Shown: positions 1 through 28,428, counted from the stretch's first letter. The stretch is DNA of 64,000 nucleotides from Labia minor (GCA_963082975.1 OY720347.1:10584225-10648224); one strand, 5' to 3'. Made by a program: numbers and translations. The notes: generated from the sequence alone by a model not told the origin.

Positions 1-338
1 TATTATTGAGTATAGATATATTCGATTACAATATATTTATATTCGTATGAAATAATTTCCATAATAAAAAAAAAATAAAATATTTTTATATTTGGCAAGT
101 TAAAAAGAAATAATAATGAAAAAGTTATATTTTCACAATATATATGATATTTTTTTGTGATGTTTGCATTTTAATTTTAAATTGATAAATTATAATAATA
201 ATTAATTCTACCTATATAGTAAAATATTTAAAATATATCAAAGTTTAAATTATGAAATTGTATATTTCAAAATGAAAATAAAAGTTAAAGAAAATAATCG
301 CGATATTCAATTATTTTTTATTATTAATTAAATTAAAA

Positions 339-474
339 ATAAGTTGACCTGTAGCCAGGTCCGAACCGACCGACGGTTTGAAATAAATTAATTTCCAGCT
401 ACAGAAACAATTTCAAATAATTTTAATATATCTATTAATGTAATAAAAAACAGATACGGATAGAACATAAATAT
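339..474 (-). mobile_element. H2 Helentron-like element, truncated
   Basis: The 3' end of family H2: the hairpin GACCTG-GCTA-CAGGTC (written here on the + strand as GACCTGTAGCCAGGTC), then CCGACCGACGG, then the A/T-rich body. It stops at about 474, where a SINE fragment is joined directly. The 1-338 stretch before it is plain A/T-rich sequence. Confidence 0.75.
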
Positions 475-588
475 CAAGAAAATCAAGGTAAAGGTTGAGA
501 GGACACGTTCTACTGATCATAGGACACCTAATTGATATAACCGACTTGATAGGCGTTGTCCTTGCGTAAGACGTACAAAAGTCTGAGG
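475..588 (+). mobile_element. tRNA-derived SINE, 3' part only
   Basis: This matches the 3' half of the SINE at 13842-14116, 52954-53237 and 57514-57794, ending in GTCTGAGGTTTTTT. The tRNA-like head is missing. The junction with H2 is abrupt. Confidence 0.7.
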
Positions 589-1057
589 TTTTTTTATTAA
601 CTGAAAAAATTTCACTTTTAAATAATTTATAAGAATTTTTTTTAATTTGTGAATACATTTAATATTATGTTAAAATACTTAATTATATTTTTAATTTAAA
701 TTTAAATTTATTTTAATGCATTTTTAATATATTTACTTGAAAATTATTTATTTGTGCAAATTGGCATTTTCTATACTTCTTGATTGACGATTTTAATTAT
801 GTTTTAATATAATGGATTTTTTATTTATAAAATATGATTTCTTATTTATTTATATAGATATTAGATTTTATATATAAATGAAGAAAATTAATTTCTTCCA
901 ATTTCTATCAAATCCAGAAGAGGATTTACAAAACTTCATCTTCTATATTTTATATTTGTCCAAAAATGAAAGTAAGTATATTAATAAAATAAAGTATATG
1001 AAAGATATGCAAACGTTTATAAAATCACTTCTTCAACTTCATTCCAATAGAATATAA

Positions 1058-1359
1058 CAGTGCTCCGCAACCGGTGTGCCTAAAAGGTGATACAGGTGTG
1101 CCGTCGCGATCAAATGAAACTTTTAGAAATCCGCATAATTTTATATGTAAATTTATTGTCATTTCTATTAGTGTCATTTTTCTGAAATTATAAATACAAG
1201 CGCTTGTCACCTTTATAGCACACGTACTATACGCGCACTCGCGCTAACAAAATTTCTACCTACAAACCTACATAAATATATATTTCAACTTTTGATGTGC
1301 CGCAAAATTCTATAAACAATTTTTTGTGTGCCGAAGGTAAGGTAAGTTGCGAAGTACTG
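1058..1359. mobile_element. hAT MITE with perfect 8-bp target duplication
   Basis: Ends are CAGTGCTCCGCAAC and the inverse of GTTGCGAAGTACTG. GAATATAA lies immediately outside both ends (1050-1057 and 1360-1367), a perfect 8-bp duplication as hAT transposases make. The inside has no transposase coding. Confidence 0.88.
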
Positions 1360-1839
1360 GAATATAATCTAAATTCTTGACACTTCGCTTTAAGTTGTAA
1401 AATGTTACCTTTAAAAATTGCCGCCTTAGTATAAACCTAGCTAGCCTATTAATAGATTTGTTTCTCGTTATTCAAATAATTAATTGTTGTATTATTTCCT
1501 AAGAACTTTCTGTCTACCAATATAAAGGGGTTAATTAATTTTTTTTATTTTCCCAAATTTATATCGTAAACTTCTCGTTTATATTATAATATTTATAAAT
1601 ATAGAATTATATATATAAATTAAAATTGTGTTTACTATTTTAGATATTTTTAAAAGAAAAGAATTCTTTTTTAATATATTATCTTATATCTATGATATTT
1701 AATATTTTTGTTTTCATATATTGGCTATTATGGTTGTAAAGTTGTCTCTCTTATGTCACTTGATAGGTTAACGTTGATATGTCAATGCAGGTGGGGGATA
1801 TTTTCATTCTACCATAAGTCTCCCTGTTTGGGTGTGTTT

Positions 1840-1895
1840 CATCCATTCATCAGTTATCATTATATTATTAAATAAATATTAATTAAAAATACAAA
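1840..1895 (+). promoter_or_regulatory. Probable LMF2 transcription start region and short 5' UTR
   Basis: An arthropod-type initiator match (TCAGTT) lies near 1849-1854, about 45 bases before the ATG at 1896, in a less A/T-rich stretch (1740-1860). No clear TATA box stands 25-30 bases upstream. The start point is inferred from the motif only. Confidence 0.3.
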
Positions 1896-17552
<15,657 letters not shown>

Positions 17553-19194
17553 CGATTAATTCTTATTCTCAATTTGAGTTTAAAAGTCTTCTGATTTAAA
17601 GATCAATTTTTCTTTTTTTTAATTAAAAACAAACAAACAAAAACATATTTTTAATATGAAACAGAAAGTTTCAAAAGATCTTAATCGCTCCAAATTTAGA
17701 TAGTCTTTCAAATTATAAATTAAAAACTGGCCCCTGAAATTCATTATCATAAATATACAAGTATTATTATTATTTTATAAAATATGTTATATATTCTATT
17801 TATAATATCATCAATGTGTATTGAAATATCTTCCTGAAATAAATATTGAATTTGTTATAAATTAATAGATAAATAAATAATTTTCATTATTCATCTTGAT
17901 GTCAGAATAGTTGGAAATGATTTAATATTAAAAGATTAGTTAAAGGTTATTTTGCTTAAATTTTCATGAAAAAAAATATAAATTCTTTTTTTCCTCATTT
18001 ATTTGGAATTGATCCATTACTTATTTTTTATTAATTCATTTTAATTATTATTTTTTAATGTAAGGGTAAAAAATTAAAAATTAAAATTTTCTTTAAATGA
18101 AATTAAAAAACATAAAATTGAGAATTATTAACAACTTATAAACAAAATTCATCCTCATTTTAATATTACAATTTTATCTGTTTTATTAAAAAACAAAAAC
18201 AATTTTGTTTCAAACAAAAAAGTGTAATATTAAAAAAAAAAATAATTTAAATAAAATTAAAAAATAATATGGGTCACAAATAAGTTTTATAGACTGAAAA
18301 GATCATACGATTGTTATTTAAATTATTTAACGTAGAAAAGGACAGTTTTGATCTAAATGTTTGTTTATAAATTTTGCTGAAATTTTATATTTCTTCAAAA
18401 GACAATCTCATTGAAAATTCAAAATTTATCTATTTAAAAATAGATAAATAATTCAACCAAAAGTAAAAAAAGGATATATATCTATATAATAATAATTTGT
18501 TATTCTTTTATTTAAAAAAATAAATAAATAAATAATAAAAAGATGAGTGAATGAAATCTCAATTTCTAATACTAGATGCATCAAGAAAAATGCTACCAAA
18601 TTATAATATATATGTGTAAAATAAAAAATTTTTAAATAAATATATATATTATATTTATCTATATATTATAAAATATTCTATATTTAAATTTCAAAAGTGA
18701 ATACAATTTATTTAATTGAATAATGTTAATTTTTACACTAATGCATTTAAAATTAATTAATAAGAATGTGTGCTTCTGTGTGTATATGCAATCAATGATA
18801 TTTTAATTTTTTTTTTACTAAATTATTAATAATTATATATAAAATTGAAACTGTTTCACTTTAATTTTATGCTTATTGATAATAATTTTACACAGTCTTC
18901 AATTCATTCTATGTGATTTTTAATGTAATAATAATATTCATATAATATATAACCCAAATATGTATGTCCAATTCAAAGCCTAATTAAGTTTTATTAACAA
19001 ACTTTATATTTTTTTAATCAACTTTTTATTGGAACTGGTTTTATTTTATTGGACATAAGTGCTGTAAAAAATAAATTTTAAAATATTTTTATTGTTAAGT
19101 TTAATTAAAATTGTGTACTTATAATATGAATTATATTTACATATTAATAAGAAAAACTTAATAAAAATGCATTTTATTATAAATTTATATATAT

Positions 19195-19226
<32 letters not shown>

Positions 19227-21604
19227 GGTTTGTGTTTTAAGATCAATCATATTTTCCAGACAAAACTTGATTGATGTAATAAAAAAATATAACTAATAAT
19301 TAAAATATTTTCTATGTATATATAATGAATATAATATTTTATTTAAAAAAATGGCAATCCAATATCTACCTCAAATAATATATTATATTTATTTAATCAA
19401 ATTAGTTACCTTAAGAAAATGTAAATTTTGAAACCTGAGATAAATATAAAATTACAGTAAATAATAATATAAAAGATACTTCATATGATATTGTCATTCA
19501 TTATCTATTTCTGGATTTAATAGTTAGGAACTAGTAATTAAAAATTATTAATTTCCTTGCCAATAATATTATTTACATAAAATAAAAAATAAAACAAGAA
19601 AAGTCAATTGATCACAGTTTGTTCAAAATCAGATTCCGCATAGTTTTAAAAAGAAAACAATAATCCAATTCCATTAATCCTAAATGTATCGGTTCAAATA
19701 TTTTTCTGCTTTAGAGTAGTTCAGACAAAATAACATTTTTAAAGAGATATTTAATAAATATTATTTTTTTTAGGATGCAACATAATCTCCATTATAACTA
19801 ATAAAACTAGATTGTTTACTCTCATAAAAAGAAAAATTTATATTACTAATCATTCATATATAATAAAAATTAGCTTTAAATATTTAATTAAAATAATAAT
19901 AAATAAAGTAATCATATTTTTAAAAAACCTTTATCATATATATATATATTTCCATTTAAACATAATTTATAATATTAGAATTTTCAGGTTATTTAAAAAA
20001 ACCTTAAAATACATTAAATTTATCACATTTGATTCCCAATTTTAAAATATTTTAAGAGTTAATCTCATTTTATTATCTTAAAAAATACACTTAAAATGAA
20101 GAACCTATTTTAACAAAATATTGGAAAAAATTAATTATTACTTTTTTTAAGTATATTTTAGTAATTAAAATACGAGAAAAATTAAATCTAATATTTGAAA
20201 ATTAAGTTTAAGATTTGTATATAAATTTTTAATTTTTATAATTTCTTTTTGGAATAATTTTCGATATATATATATAATTTTAATTTATAAATTCAGATTA
20301 ATTTACTATAAAAACAAATACGTTTAAAAGTATTTTTTGATTTTAGATATGTATACATGAGTAAGAAGACATTGATTAAAAGATCCATATATTATTCATT
20401 CTTTAATTTTCATTTTATACATTAATTATTACATTAGAACATTAAACATGAGATCTATATATTAATAAAAAAATAATTCTTATAACCCATAAAATATATG
20501 AATATATGATATAACCGAGATAGACTCTTAGGCATTAAACTTAAACTATAGCTTAAAATTTTTGTCTTAATTTATCTTAAGGAAAATGTTTTCAACTTTA
20601 TTCATGTTCGATTCTCATAAAATGAATAAATAGAATAGATCCTTGTGATTTACCTCATATCCCTCTTCCGTTGCCTTTATATAATTTGTTTTTTATTCCC
20701 AATTTTCTCATCGATGAATGAATGAAATGGGAAAGTTTGTTAAATAAATTTACAAAAATGTAATATATATGAATTGATTATTTATTTAAATATTTTTTTC
20801 ATTAATCCAATAAAATGTTAACATTATCTCAGGTTTCAAGCTTTTTGAACAATTAACTTTGCAAAACATAAACTAGCCTTACTAAATCCTTCTTTTTAAA
20901 CTTAAATATATTATAATAAAAAGTTATAATTTAAATTGTTTAAAAATAAAACGTAATATTACAAAAAATAAAAATAAAAAACAACTTAATATATAATAAA
21001 CATATCATTTAAAATCACATTTAATGTATTTATAGAAATAAACTATTAAATAATCATACATACCTAATTTAAAAATAATATTTAAAGATATTATCCCTAA
21101 TTAATGGGATACCTATAAATAAGTTTGAAGAAAAAATGAAAAAAAAACGTAATTGAAAATATAATTTTAACTCTTTCTTTATAACCTTTTTAACCCTTGA
21201 ATTAACATAAATTTAAATAAAATTAATAAAAATAAAAAAAATCTTTATATCAAATTTTTAATTAAAATAAAATATAAAAAATAAATGTTGAGCTAAATTT
21301 TAAAAAAAAGATAAAATGAATGAATGAAAACAATGAAATAATCGTTAATATTTAAACAAAATATTTATATTCTAATAAAACTTATTATAAATCATATTAA
21401 ATATCTATACATTCAAGATATTATTTATTTCTTCTTTTTCTTTTATGCCAAATAATGGGATGGTTAATATTATTATTTTTGAAAAAATAAACTTAAATTT
21501 TTCTCTGTTTTATTTCAATAGAATTAACCACAGTATGTAAAAAATAATAGTTAAATTTTTAATATTATTTAGTAAAAAATTAAAAATTTTAGGATTTTTA
21601 ATTT
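17553..21604. other. A/T-rich intergenic stretch
   Basis: Apart from the candidate poly(A) signal, I see only A/T-rich sequence with short TA runs (for example 19200-19226). Short reading frames here are lysine/isoleucine/tyrosine-rich and look like chance. No element or gene recognised. Confidence 0.6.
17838..17843 (+). terminator. Candidate LMF2 polyadenylation signal
   Basis: An AATAAA lies about 285 bases after the TAA stop, in a plain A/T-rich 3' region. Other AATAAA matches follow (for example near 17870), as expected in such sequence, so the exact site is uncertain. Confidence 0.35.
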
Positions 21605-21605
21605 T

Positions 21606-21860
21606 TGATCTCTAATCTATTTATCTCTGTGGCTCTACGGAACTCGAAAGTTCTTGGCCGCAGCAACCACACTTCTCCAAGTGTCCCTACTCTGAGCCAC
21701 AACCCTCCAATCCCTATCCTCTCCCATCTCTCTCACGTCCCTTCCTACATTATCCACTCACCGCGTCCTTGGTCTTCCAAGTGGACATTTCCCACTCGGT
21801 CTCCCTACCAATATATTTTTCCTAAATTTAATTCTCTCATTTTACTAGTCCTGACCTATC
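21606..21860 (-). pseudogene. Non-LTR retrotransposon 3' fragment
   Basis: On the minus strand, with two frame changes, it reads GRPRTRWVDNV, then REMGEDRDWRVVAQSRD, then TWRSVVAAAKNFRVP and stop. This is the usual C-terminus of insect LINE-type endonuclease/reverse-transcriptase proteins. It is the same family as 29210 and 60604. Confidence 0.8.
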
Positions 21861-22047
21861 TATAGTGTGGTTGATGTTTTTTTTTTTTTTTGGAGAAGAG
21901 AAATCACTTCTTCGTCCAACCCCCAATTGGAGGATAATTAATAATAATAACAATGATAAATTAAAAAAATAAATAAACAGAAAAAGCTTATCTGCTTTTT
22001 GTTGTAAAATGGACCGTCTTGACCAACGTTAATAATAATAATATTAA

Positions 22048-22112
22048 TATATTAATATAATATAATATATGTACCATATATTAATATAATATAATATATG
22101 TACCATATATTT
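22048..22112. repeat. 32-bp tandem duplication
   Basis: The unit ATTAATATAATATAATATAT plus GTACCATAT occurs twice in a row. Surrounding 21870-23420 is otherwise plain, with a slightly less A/T-rich unknown stretch at 22370-22580. Confidence 0.75.
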
Positions 22113-23426
22113 TTCCACTAATTGGGCAATTGTGTATTTATAAATAACATGTCTTATTAGTGCAGTACGTTAAAGTAATTATTAAAATATATTTTTTTAC
22201 AAATATCACTTTAAATATGGAAAGTCACTCCTCTGGTTGGTCAACAGTCTAGTTTAATTATCAAACGATTTATTCTATAAAATACGTTTTTATTGCTGCC
22301 AAATTTTGCATATTTTTTAAATTTACTATTATTTATAAAAAAAAGTCTAAAGTTTGTTTCGGAATTTTAAAAATAGTCGCCTGCTTTAACTTCACAACGT
22401 TGTCCATTGCATGAAGACATACAATTTGGTGGTGTCACTTAATGTCAGAAAATAATGCAGTCAATGAGTAGTTATGTAGTTCCTATGAAACTACAGACTT
22501 ATGAGGCCATCTAGTTTAGTTTGATGCGAAAGATAATCGTATAAACTCGTATGTGAATCACTAGAAGTAATACTCCCCTGTTTAGTAAAATAAGTAGTTA
22601 TTTTTGTGTAAAAATAAATTATACCATTTTTTTAATTAAATAATAAACAATAAAATATCCTTGCAGTAAAAATCACTGTAAAATCTTGGCAGTTTTTACG
22701 CCATTTTTTAATCACATTGAATTTAAAAGTCCCCTAGTGTCAAAAATTCTTAAGAGCATGGGAATGATCAAATTTTTCAGTGATGAAATATTTGTGTGTG
22801 TGTAAGGCCTTACAAAATAATAACTTAATGTATATTTTTATGGTGCAATACACTTATCAGTATTTTAATTAATTAAAAATAATTAATAAAATTTGTTTGT
22901 TAAAGAACGACAGTATTTATTTTATATATATATAAAAAAAAATAGTCCCCTCTCTACTTAATACCCCCTCCAACTTAATTTGATGAGCTCTTTACTCAAT
23001 ACAATTTCGATGAATTTTATAAGCATTTAAAAACATATTTTTATATGAATTAAGTAAAAATAATAGGGGGCCAATTTTGGGTATTATAGTGACCTCGTTA
23101 GTGGAAAAATACCCATATATATTGTCGTATATTAGAGGCTATGGGTTGGGTTATTAAAAAAAGCTGGGTTTACAATTAATAAAATTGATCTTTAATTTAA
23201 TTGGTAGAACTCTGTTTATTATTAATAGAAAATAGTACGGTGAATTGTGGGGAATGATAAGGGAAGAGATAAATTTGAATTCATTCAATATATTAAATTA
23301 TAATAAAATTAATATTTAATGATGGAAGAAATTAGAAATTAGAAATTAACTTTAAATTAAAGCTCATATATTTTAATATTAATTTTTATTATTACAAAAA
23401 TTTTTTCATATAAATAAATAAAAACA

Positions 23427-23547
23427 AATGCGCCCAACGTTTTTCGTTGAATATGAAACAATTCATCCATAAACTTTGTCAGGCTTATAGAAAAATTATT
23501 TTATTCTTTGTAGTCCATTGGAAAAATGTTATTTTATAAATTTTTTT
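23427..23547 (+). repeat. 120-bp interspersed repeat, copy 1
   Basis: It shares ATGCGCCCAACGTTTTTCG, CAATTCATCCATAAACTTTG and TCAGGCTTATAG with 47906-48019 (inverse) and 63058-63168. I do not recognise the family. Confidence 0.75.
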
Positions 23548-23564
23548 TATTTTTATATTATTAC

Positions 23565-23975
23565 TTTTCATGTCTAGGTCTATCTGTTCGAAAAATTGTG
23601 ACGTTATAGGCTCAACTTATAAGTTTTTTTCTAATCTTAGGATCCAATTCAGATTAAGGCGAACAATTGAACAATATTAGATCGAAACTAATCTCTCTAA
23701 GAGCATTTAATATTTCTGTACATTGTACATCAATTATTATAACTCAAAATTAGTTTAAATTAAATCCTGATTACATATTTTACAAAAATAATTATTTGAA
23801 TTTATTTAAATTTCGTATGGTTGTGGGGAAACCAAATAAGTTTAAATAGTTATTTATAGATCAACTAAATTAAAATTCTATTACATACAGAATTTCAACC
23901 AAATCATACGTATTTCTTCGGTGATACAGGAGAAGAAGCCCCCTGTTAAGGCCCAAAGAGCGCAGAAGTTAGTAT
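23565..23975 (+). mobile_element. Decayed HelA Helitron
   Basis: The 5' part resembles the TTTCATG...GTCTATCTGTTCG stretch of HelA. The 3' part (23897-23973) aligns loosely with ACCAAATAC...GGTACAGG...AGCCCCC...AAGAGCGC. Terminal CTAG is lost. Confidence 0.45.
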
Positions 23976-24179
23976 GCAAATAAAATATAAAATTTTGATA
24001 ATCAACTCAAAAATATGAATATTAAATTCAAAAATATGAGTTCAATTACAATACTTACAAATTTGTATTTTTAATTATAATATTAAAATAGAGGTATATT
24101 TGAGATTATCTAAAATAAAATTAGATTTTAATAATTTATCAAATAATTTCAAATTAATAATAATACACTATTCATATAT

Positions 24180-24372
24180 ACGAGGTGTGTCTAAAAAGTT
24201 CGGTGAATGGTATGATAAAAACATTAAAAAGACAATGTTAATTGTAAATACCTTTATTAACCTTCAAAATACTCTCCAATTGCAACAACCCACTTCTGAC
24301 AACGTTCGTATAACGCTTGAAAACTGCTGGAGAAGTCTTGATGTGGAATCGTTCTCAGAATAGCCGACAAGT
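24180..24372 (-). pseudogene. mariner transposase C-terminal fragment
   Basis: The edge carries a mariner-type terminal repeat (ACGAGGTGTGTCTAAAAAG). The minus strand reads a CQKWVVAIGEYFEG-like ending, a normal mariner C-terminus. The rest of the element is missing. Confidence 0.7.
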
Positions 24373-24549
24373 ATTATATGTATATAGTTTATATAACGTT
24401 AAAAATGTTTGAAGAAATGGGTGATTTTTCTGTTGGTTTTTCAATTCATATAAAAAAATCCTATTTCTATTATATTTATATACTTTTTCACTTAAATAAT
24501 AAAATTAGATACATATTTTAATATTTACCTATGTTTATTTTAATATCTA

Positions 24550-24870
24550 TTGGTAGAATAATATTTAGTACCTGGTTCGGTACTTAAAAAAGATATTTCT
24601 TATGAACTATGAATATTTAAGATTATAATATAAAATAAATAAATGACAAAATATATGAAACAATTTCAAATAATTTAAAATACATAAAATAAAAAAAAAA
24701 TAGTCATAAAACATCACAGCCCTTAAACGTGCGTATTAATACACGGAAAAACAGAAAAGTATGGCCTGTGGATATAACATAATAAATATTTCGTAATTTG
24801 ATTACAAAATATTATTAAAATAGATATTTTTAATTTTATTTTATTTATAATATTTTGTATTTAAGGAAGC
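24550..24870 (-). repeat. Inverse copy of the 38649-39520 repeat
   Basis: Shared words in inverse orientation: TACCTGGTTCGGTACTT, ACAGAAAAGTATGG, ATTTCGTAATTTGATTAC, ATATTTTGTATTTAAGGAAG plus CGCT. Its tail resembles the H2 body, so it may be a distant H2 relative. Confidence 0.55.
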
Positions 24871-24899
24871 GCTGCTAGGGGTTGCCCCGCGCCAATTTT

Positions 24900-25526
24900 A
24901 ATATCTCGCCAGAGATAGTATTGCGATCACGAAAATTTTCGATGTTAAGATTTTGATGTTTTTATACGTTTTGAAGGTTCCTGAATCATTTTCACTAAGG
25001 TTGAGAAAAATGTCTCTCTCTGTGTGTGCATGTGTGTGTGTGTGTGTATGTATGTATGTAACCAAGATTAAGCAAAAATGGTTTAAGCTAGAATGATGAA
25101 ATTTGGTACATGGGCATTATTCAAAATTCATAGTTTTCTATCAACTTTTGAAAAATGTAGCTCTACCGGAAGAGGGTCATTACTTACAACGTTTTGATTT
25201 TTTTTCTTCTAAAGTGACCGTAAAAATAGAGATATATGTTTGATAATTTTTCACATGATTAATAATTGTATAAAACTGCTATATATAAAATTTCAGTTTG
25301 ATTGAATCACTGAAAGTACCAGAATTAATTTTTTAACATTGCAAATCTCACGCGTCAACACGTGACGTGGTGCCATCAACAAAGAGCCAAACACGCGCTG
25401 GTTTAATAAATATTATTTATTAATTTTAAATTATAATTTATAATTAATTAAATTTAATTTAAATATGATATATTATGTTATTTAATCCAATTCAAATTGC
25501 GAGATAGTCGAGTGGAAACACTCCAG
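24900..25526 (+). mobile_element. H1 Helentron-like element
   Basis: Both ends are present (ATATCTCGCC at the start; GCGAGATAGTCGAGTGGAAA and CACTCCAG at the end), with a TG/TATG simple repeat at about 25017-25060. The hairpin has one changed base. 25527-26017 after it is A/T-rich with nothing recognised. Confidence 0.8.
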
Positions 25527-26017
25527 ATTTTATTTATTTTTATTTTATTTTTATTATTAAAAATTCCTATTTTTAGTTCTTTAATATTTAAAATATATAT
25601 ATAATAATAATAATATATATATATAATTTTTACTAGTATAATAAGATAAGATTAGAAAAAATAATTTTAAATTTAAGAAAAAAAAAAAAAAATAAAAAAT
25701 AGATTGAATAAAAATCAAGAATTAAGAAAATGTTCTGCAATATCAGTTGATTTCTATCAAATAAAACAGGGAATTGCATAAAATATTATTATCAGATTTT
25801 CAATTACGAGATTTATATCCGATAGAGAGCTGTATGATATTTTAATGCTATAATTATCAACAAAATTAAAAAAAAAATAAAATTCGTGTATAATAAAATA
25901 GGAAATTAAGAAGATAATTAATCATCTAACGAAGCGTAATTCCATCGAAAAACATGAATTTACACTTAATAACTAATAGATTAATAATGTCATACTACTA
26001 CATATAAATACCTATGC

Positions 26018-26056
26018 CTATATATATGTAAGCAGTTTAGTTAATTTCAATTCAGA
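26018..26056 (+). promoter_or_regulatory. Candidate TATA box and initiator of the secreted-protein gene
   Basis: TATATATA at about 26019-26027 is followed 25-30 bases later by TCAATTCAG, and the ATG comes at 26081. Spacing fits a TATA promoter with a short leader. TATA-like strings are common here, so this rests mainly on position. Confidence 0.4.
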
Positions 26057-26080
26057 ATCATTTTTTTTATTAAAAAAAAA

Positions 26081-28337
26081 ATGAAATACTTTTTAATTGT
26101 TTTTACTTTAATTTTATGCATTTCATTAAGTTTCACTCTTGTAAGTAAACTATTTATTTATATATATATAATTAATGATTAATATTAAAAAAATAAAATT
26201 TCCAATATGAAAATGAATAATAATTTACTTTTATTATTTAATTGTTTCTCTATTTAAATTAAAAGCAAAACTTTTCTTTCATTACTAGTATTTATTATGA
26301 AATAATTCTCGTAATAATAAAATTTACATTCAAATTTTAAAATTTTTCATTTTTATCAAATGTTATAACTACATATAAATCTTTTTTTAGTTTCAAGGTG
26401 AAATCATCATTAAAAGATATGAAATTGAAGAGTTTGCCAAAGAGATGGGTGAACCCCATTATTTTGGTCTCGATGTTGATGAAAATGGGAATCGAGTATT
26501 TCGTGTGAATTTAACTCTTAAAAAGGATATTGTCCAAGAAGATGGTTGGGAGGTATTGAAATTAAATTTAAAATCAATATTATTATTATTATTATTGTTA
26601 ATTAATCAACTGAATTTTCATCATCCCCCCTTCCCATCACTGAAAAGAAAAAAATTTTTTAGAAAATTAAATTTTTTATTGGTAATTATTTATAAAACGG
26701 GAATCTGCAGGGATTTGGATGAAACTTTACCTATGGATTCCTTATTTAATTCCAAAGAAACTTTCCTTATGCAATATTTCTCGGTCACTTCTATTTTACG
26801 AGATAAAAATTATTAAAATTTGCTTATATATCCATTTACATTCTATTAAGCTACCCTGATTTGTTCATTTGCTCAGAGAGGGCTTCACTAATTTTCAGGT
26901 TTTTTTCAGTTCGTTTTGGATATATGAAAATTAAAAAATATATTAATTAAATAATAATTCTATATCCAAACCGAACTGAAAAAAAAAACACTGAAAATTA
27001 GTTAATAATTCTTGAAACCAAATGCATAAAACAATTATTGATATGGCTGTCAAACTAAATGTTAATGGGCTAATTAAATGCAAATTTTAATAATTTTTAA
27101 CTCTTAAACTAGAACAGACCGTAAAAAATTTAATAAGAAAAGTTTCTTTGGAATTAAATAAAAAATACACAGGTAAAGTTTCATTCAAATCTTGGAGATT
27201 CTGGTTTTGTAAATAATTGTAAATAATTACCTTTTTCTTACAATTGTCCAAAGCAAAGGGAAATTTTCAAATTATCTTTATATTGAAAAATATGAAATAA
27301 ATCTTCAATAGTTTGAATTTTTTTTTTCTCTTAATAAATGACAATAAATTATAACAAAATTTATATTTAACAAAATTTATATTTAAATTGATAATAATTA
27401 ATAATTAAGTATAAATAGATTAAATACATTAAATAAATGATTTATTTCAGTGTGAAGTTTTAAGTGAACAAAAAATAAATGATATGTGGAAAAGAGGTTC
27501 ATTCAATTATTTAAGAGGTGATTGCTGTAAAACAATTAAAAACGAAAAATTGGTACTTGGAAAAATGTTTGAAGATTTTAAATTGGAAAAACGATGCCCT
27601 ATCAAAGCAGTAAGATACAATAAATTAGTATTATTTTTTATTTTTCATTATCTATCGAAAATAAATAATTATAGGGTAAAGTATACAGTCGTTGGCCCCC
27701 TTAAGCAATTCCTAGCAGTCTTTAATGCATATCTGGGCAAATTGCGGAACAATCTGTGTCAAATTAGGTTTGCAGAACATAGATACTATAAGCATTTTGA
27801 TGAATAAAAAAAATCATTTTCTCATGACATTTTCAATAAGCACCTTTTAAAAAAATCCTAAAAAATACAGTTATTGGCCCCCTGTTATAATTATTGGCCT
27901 AGATAATCTATACTGATTATACAACCATACAACAAAAGATTACATGGTTAATAGCTAAATTTTTAAAATAAAAATCTCTTATTATTTATGTTTTAGTGAA
28001 AGGGGGCCAATGTCTTCCTCGGGGCCAACGACTGTATACTTTACCCTATTTCAGAAATAGAAAATTTTAACTCTTTGATATTTTATTTATTTACTTTTCT
28101 TTATTATATATATTAATTATTAATTAAAAATCTTTTTTTTTTGTTTGTTTTGTTTTACAGGGTTACTATCAAACCAATAAAGGTATTACCCTTGATACAA
28201 AATATCTTCCTGTAGTTTTACCTGGAAAAGATTGGCGATTTACATTGAAAGTTTTTTATCGTAACACTCAAAAGATAGCATTAAAAATGGGTATTGAAAT
28301 TGAAATTGACCGTAGCAAAAAATATAGAATAGGATAA
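26081..28337 (+). CDS. Small secreted protein, DUF1091/ML-like, four exons
   Basis: Exons are 26081-26140, 26391-26552, 27451-27609 and 28161-28337. All three introns are GT-AG and phase 0, giving 558 nt (185 residues plus TAA). Residues 1-19 form a clear signal peptide (MKYFLIVFTLILCISLSF), so the product is secreted. The mature part has cysteines at 75, 99, 100 and 123. A CP motif at 123-124 is followed by GYY, and then LP..LPGKDWRF at about 143-154. That order (CP, G-Y, LP-x-LP-G, then a beta-rich C-terminus) resembles insect DUF1091 proteins, which belong with MD-2-like lipid-binding folds. Ligand and role are unknown. Exon 2 has an acidic stretch (DVDENGN). Introns 2 and 3 carry a foldback element and a mariner MITE. 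The gene structure is solid. The family assignment is from motif pattern only. Confidence 0.8.
26699..27203. mobile_element. Foldback (FB) element in intron 2 of the secreted-protein gene
   Basis: The left arm from about 26699 (GGATTTGGATGAAACTTTAC, TTTAATTCCAAAGAAACTTT) returns in inverse up to 27203. The centre is an inner palindrome (26886-27004) with TTCAGTTCG and GGATATA. Relatives lie at 55442-56790, 57925-58410 and (core only) 32973-33154. Confidence 0.75.
27674..28046. mobile_element. Tc1/mariner-type MITE in intron 3 of the secreted-protein gene
   Basis: Terminal repeats begin GGGTAAAGTATACAGTCG plus TTGGCCCC and end with the exact inverse. TA flanks both sides (27672-27673 and 28047-28048). 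The inside repeats TTGGCCCCC motifs and has no transposase. Confidence 0.85.
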
Positions 28338-28422
28338 TATAATTATTATTATAATATATTATTATAATATTATAAAATATATATATAATAATGGATTCTA
28401 CAAGTAATGAAACAAACAAACA

Positions 28423-28428
28423 AATAAA
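28423..28428 (+). terminator. Candidate polyadenylation signal of the secreted-protein gene
   Basis: AATAAA lies about 85 bases after the stop codon at 28335-28337 and before the H1 element that begins near 28536. Confidence 0.4.

Noticed and set aside
19812-20045. 77-residue reading frame
   Set aside because: Almost only Ile, Lys, Tyr, Asn and Phe, as expected by chance in A/T-rich sequence. No start context or homology seen.
26445-26816. 123-residue frame starting within exon 2 of the secreted-protein gene
   Set aside because: It reads through the donor at 26553 into intron and the FB element. The spliced model keeps the cysteine pattern.
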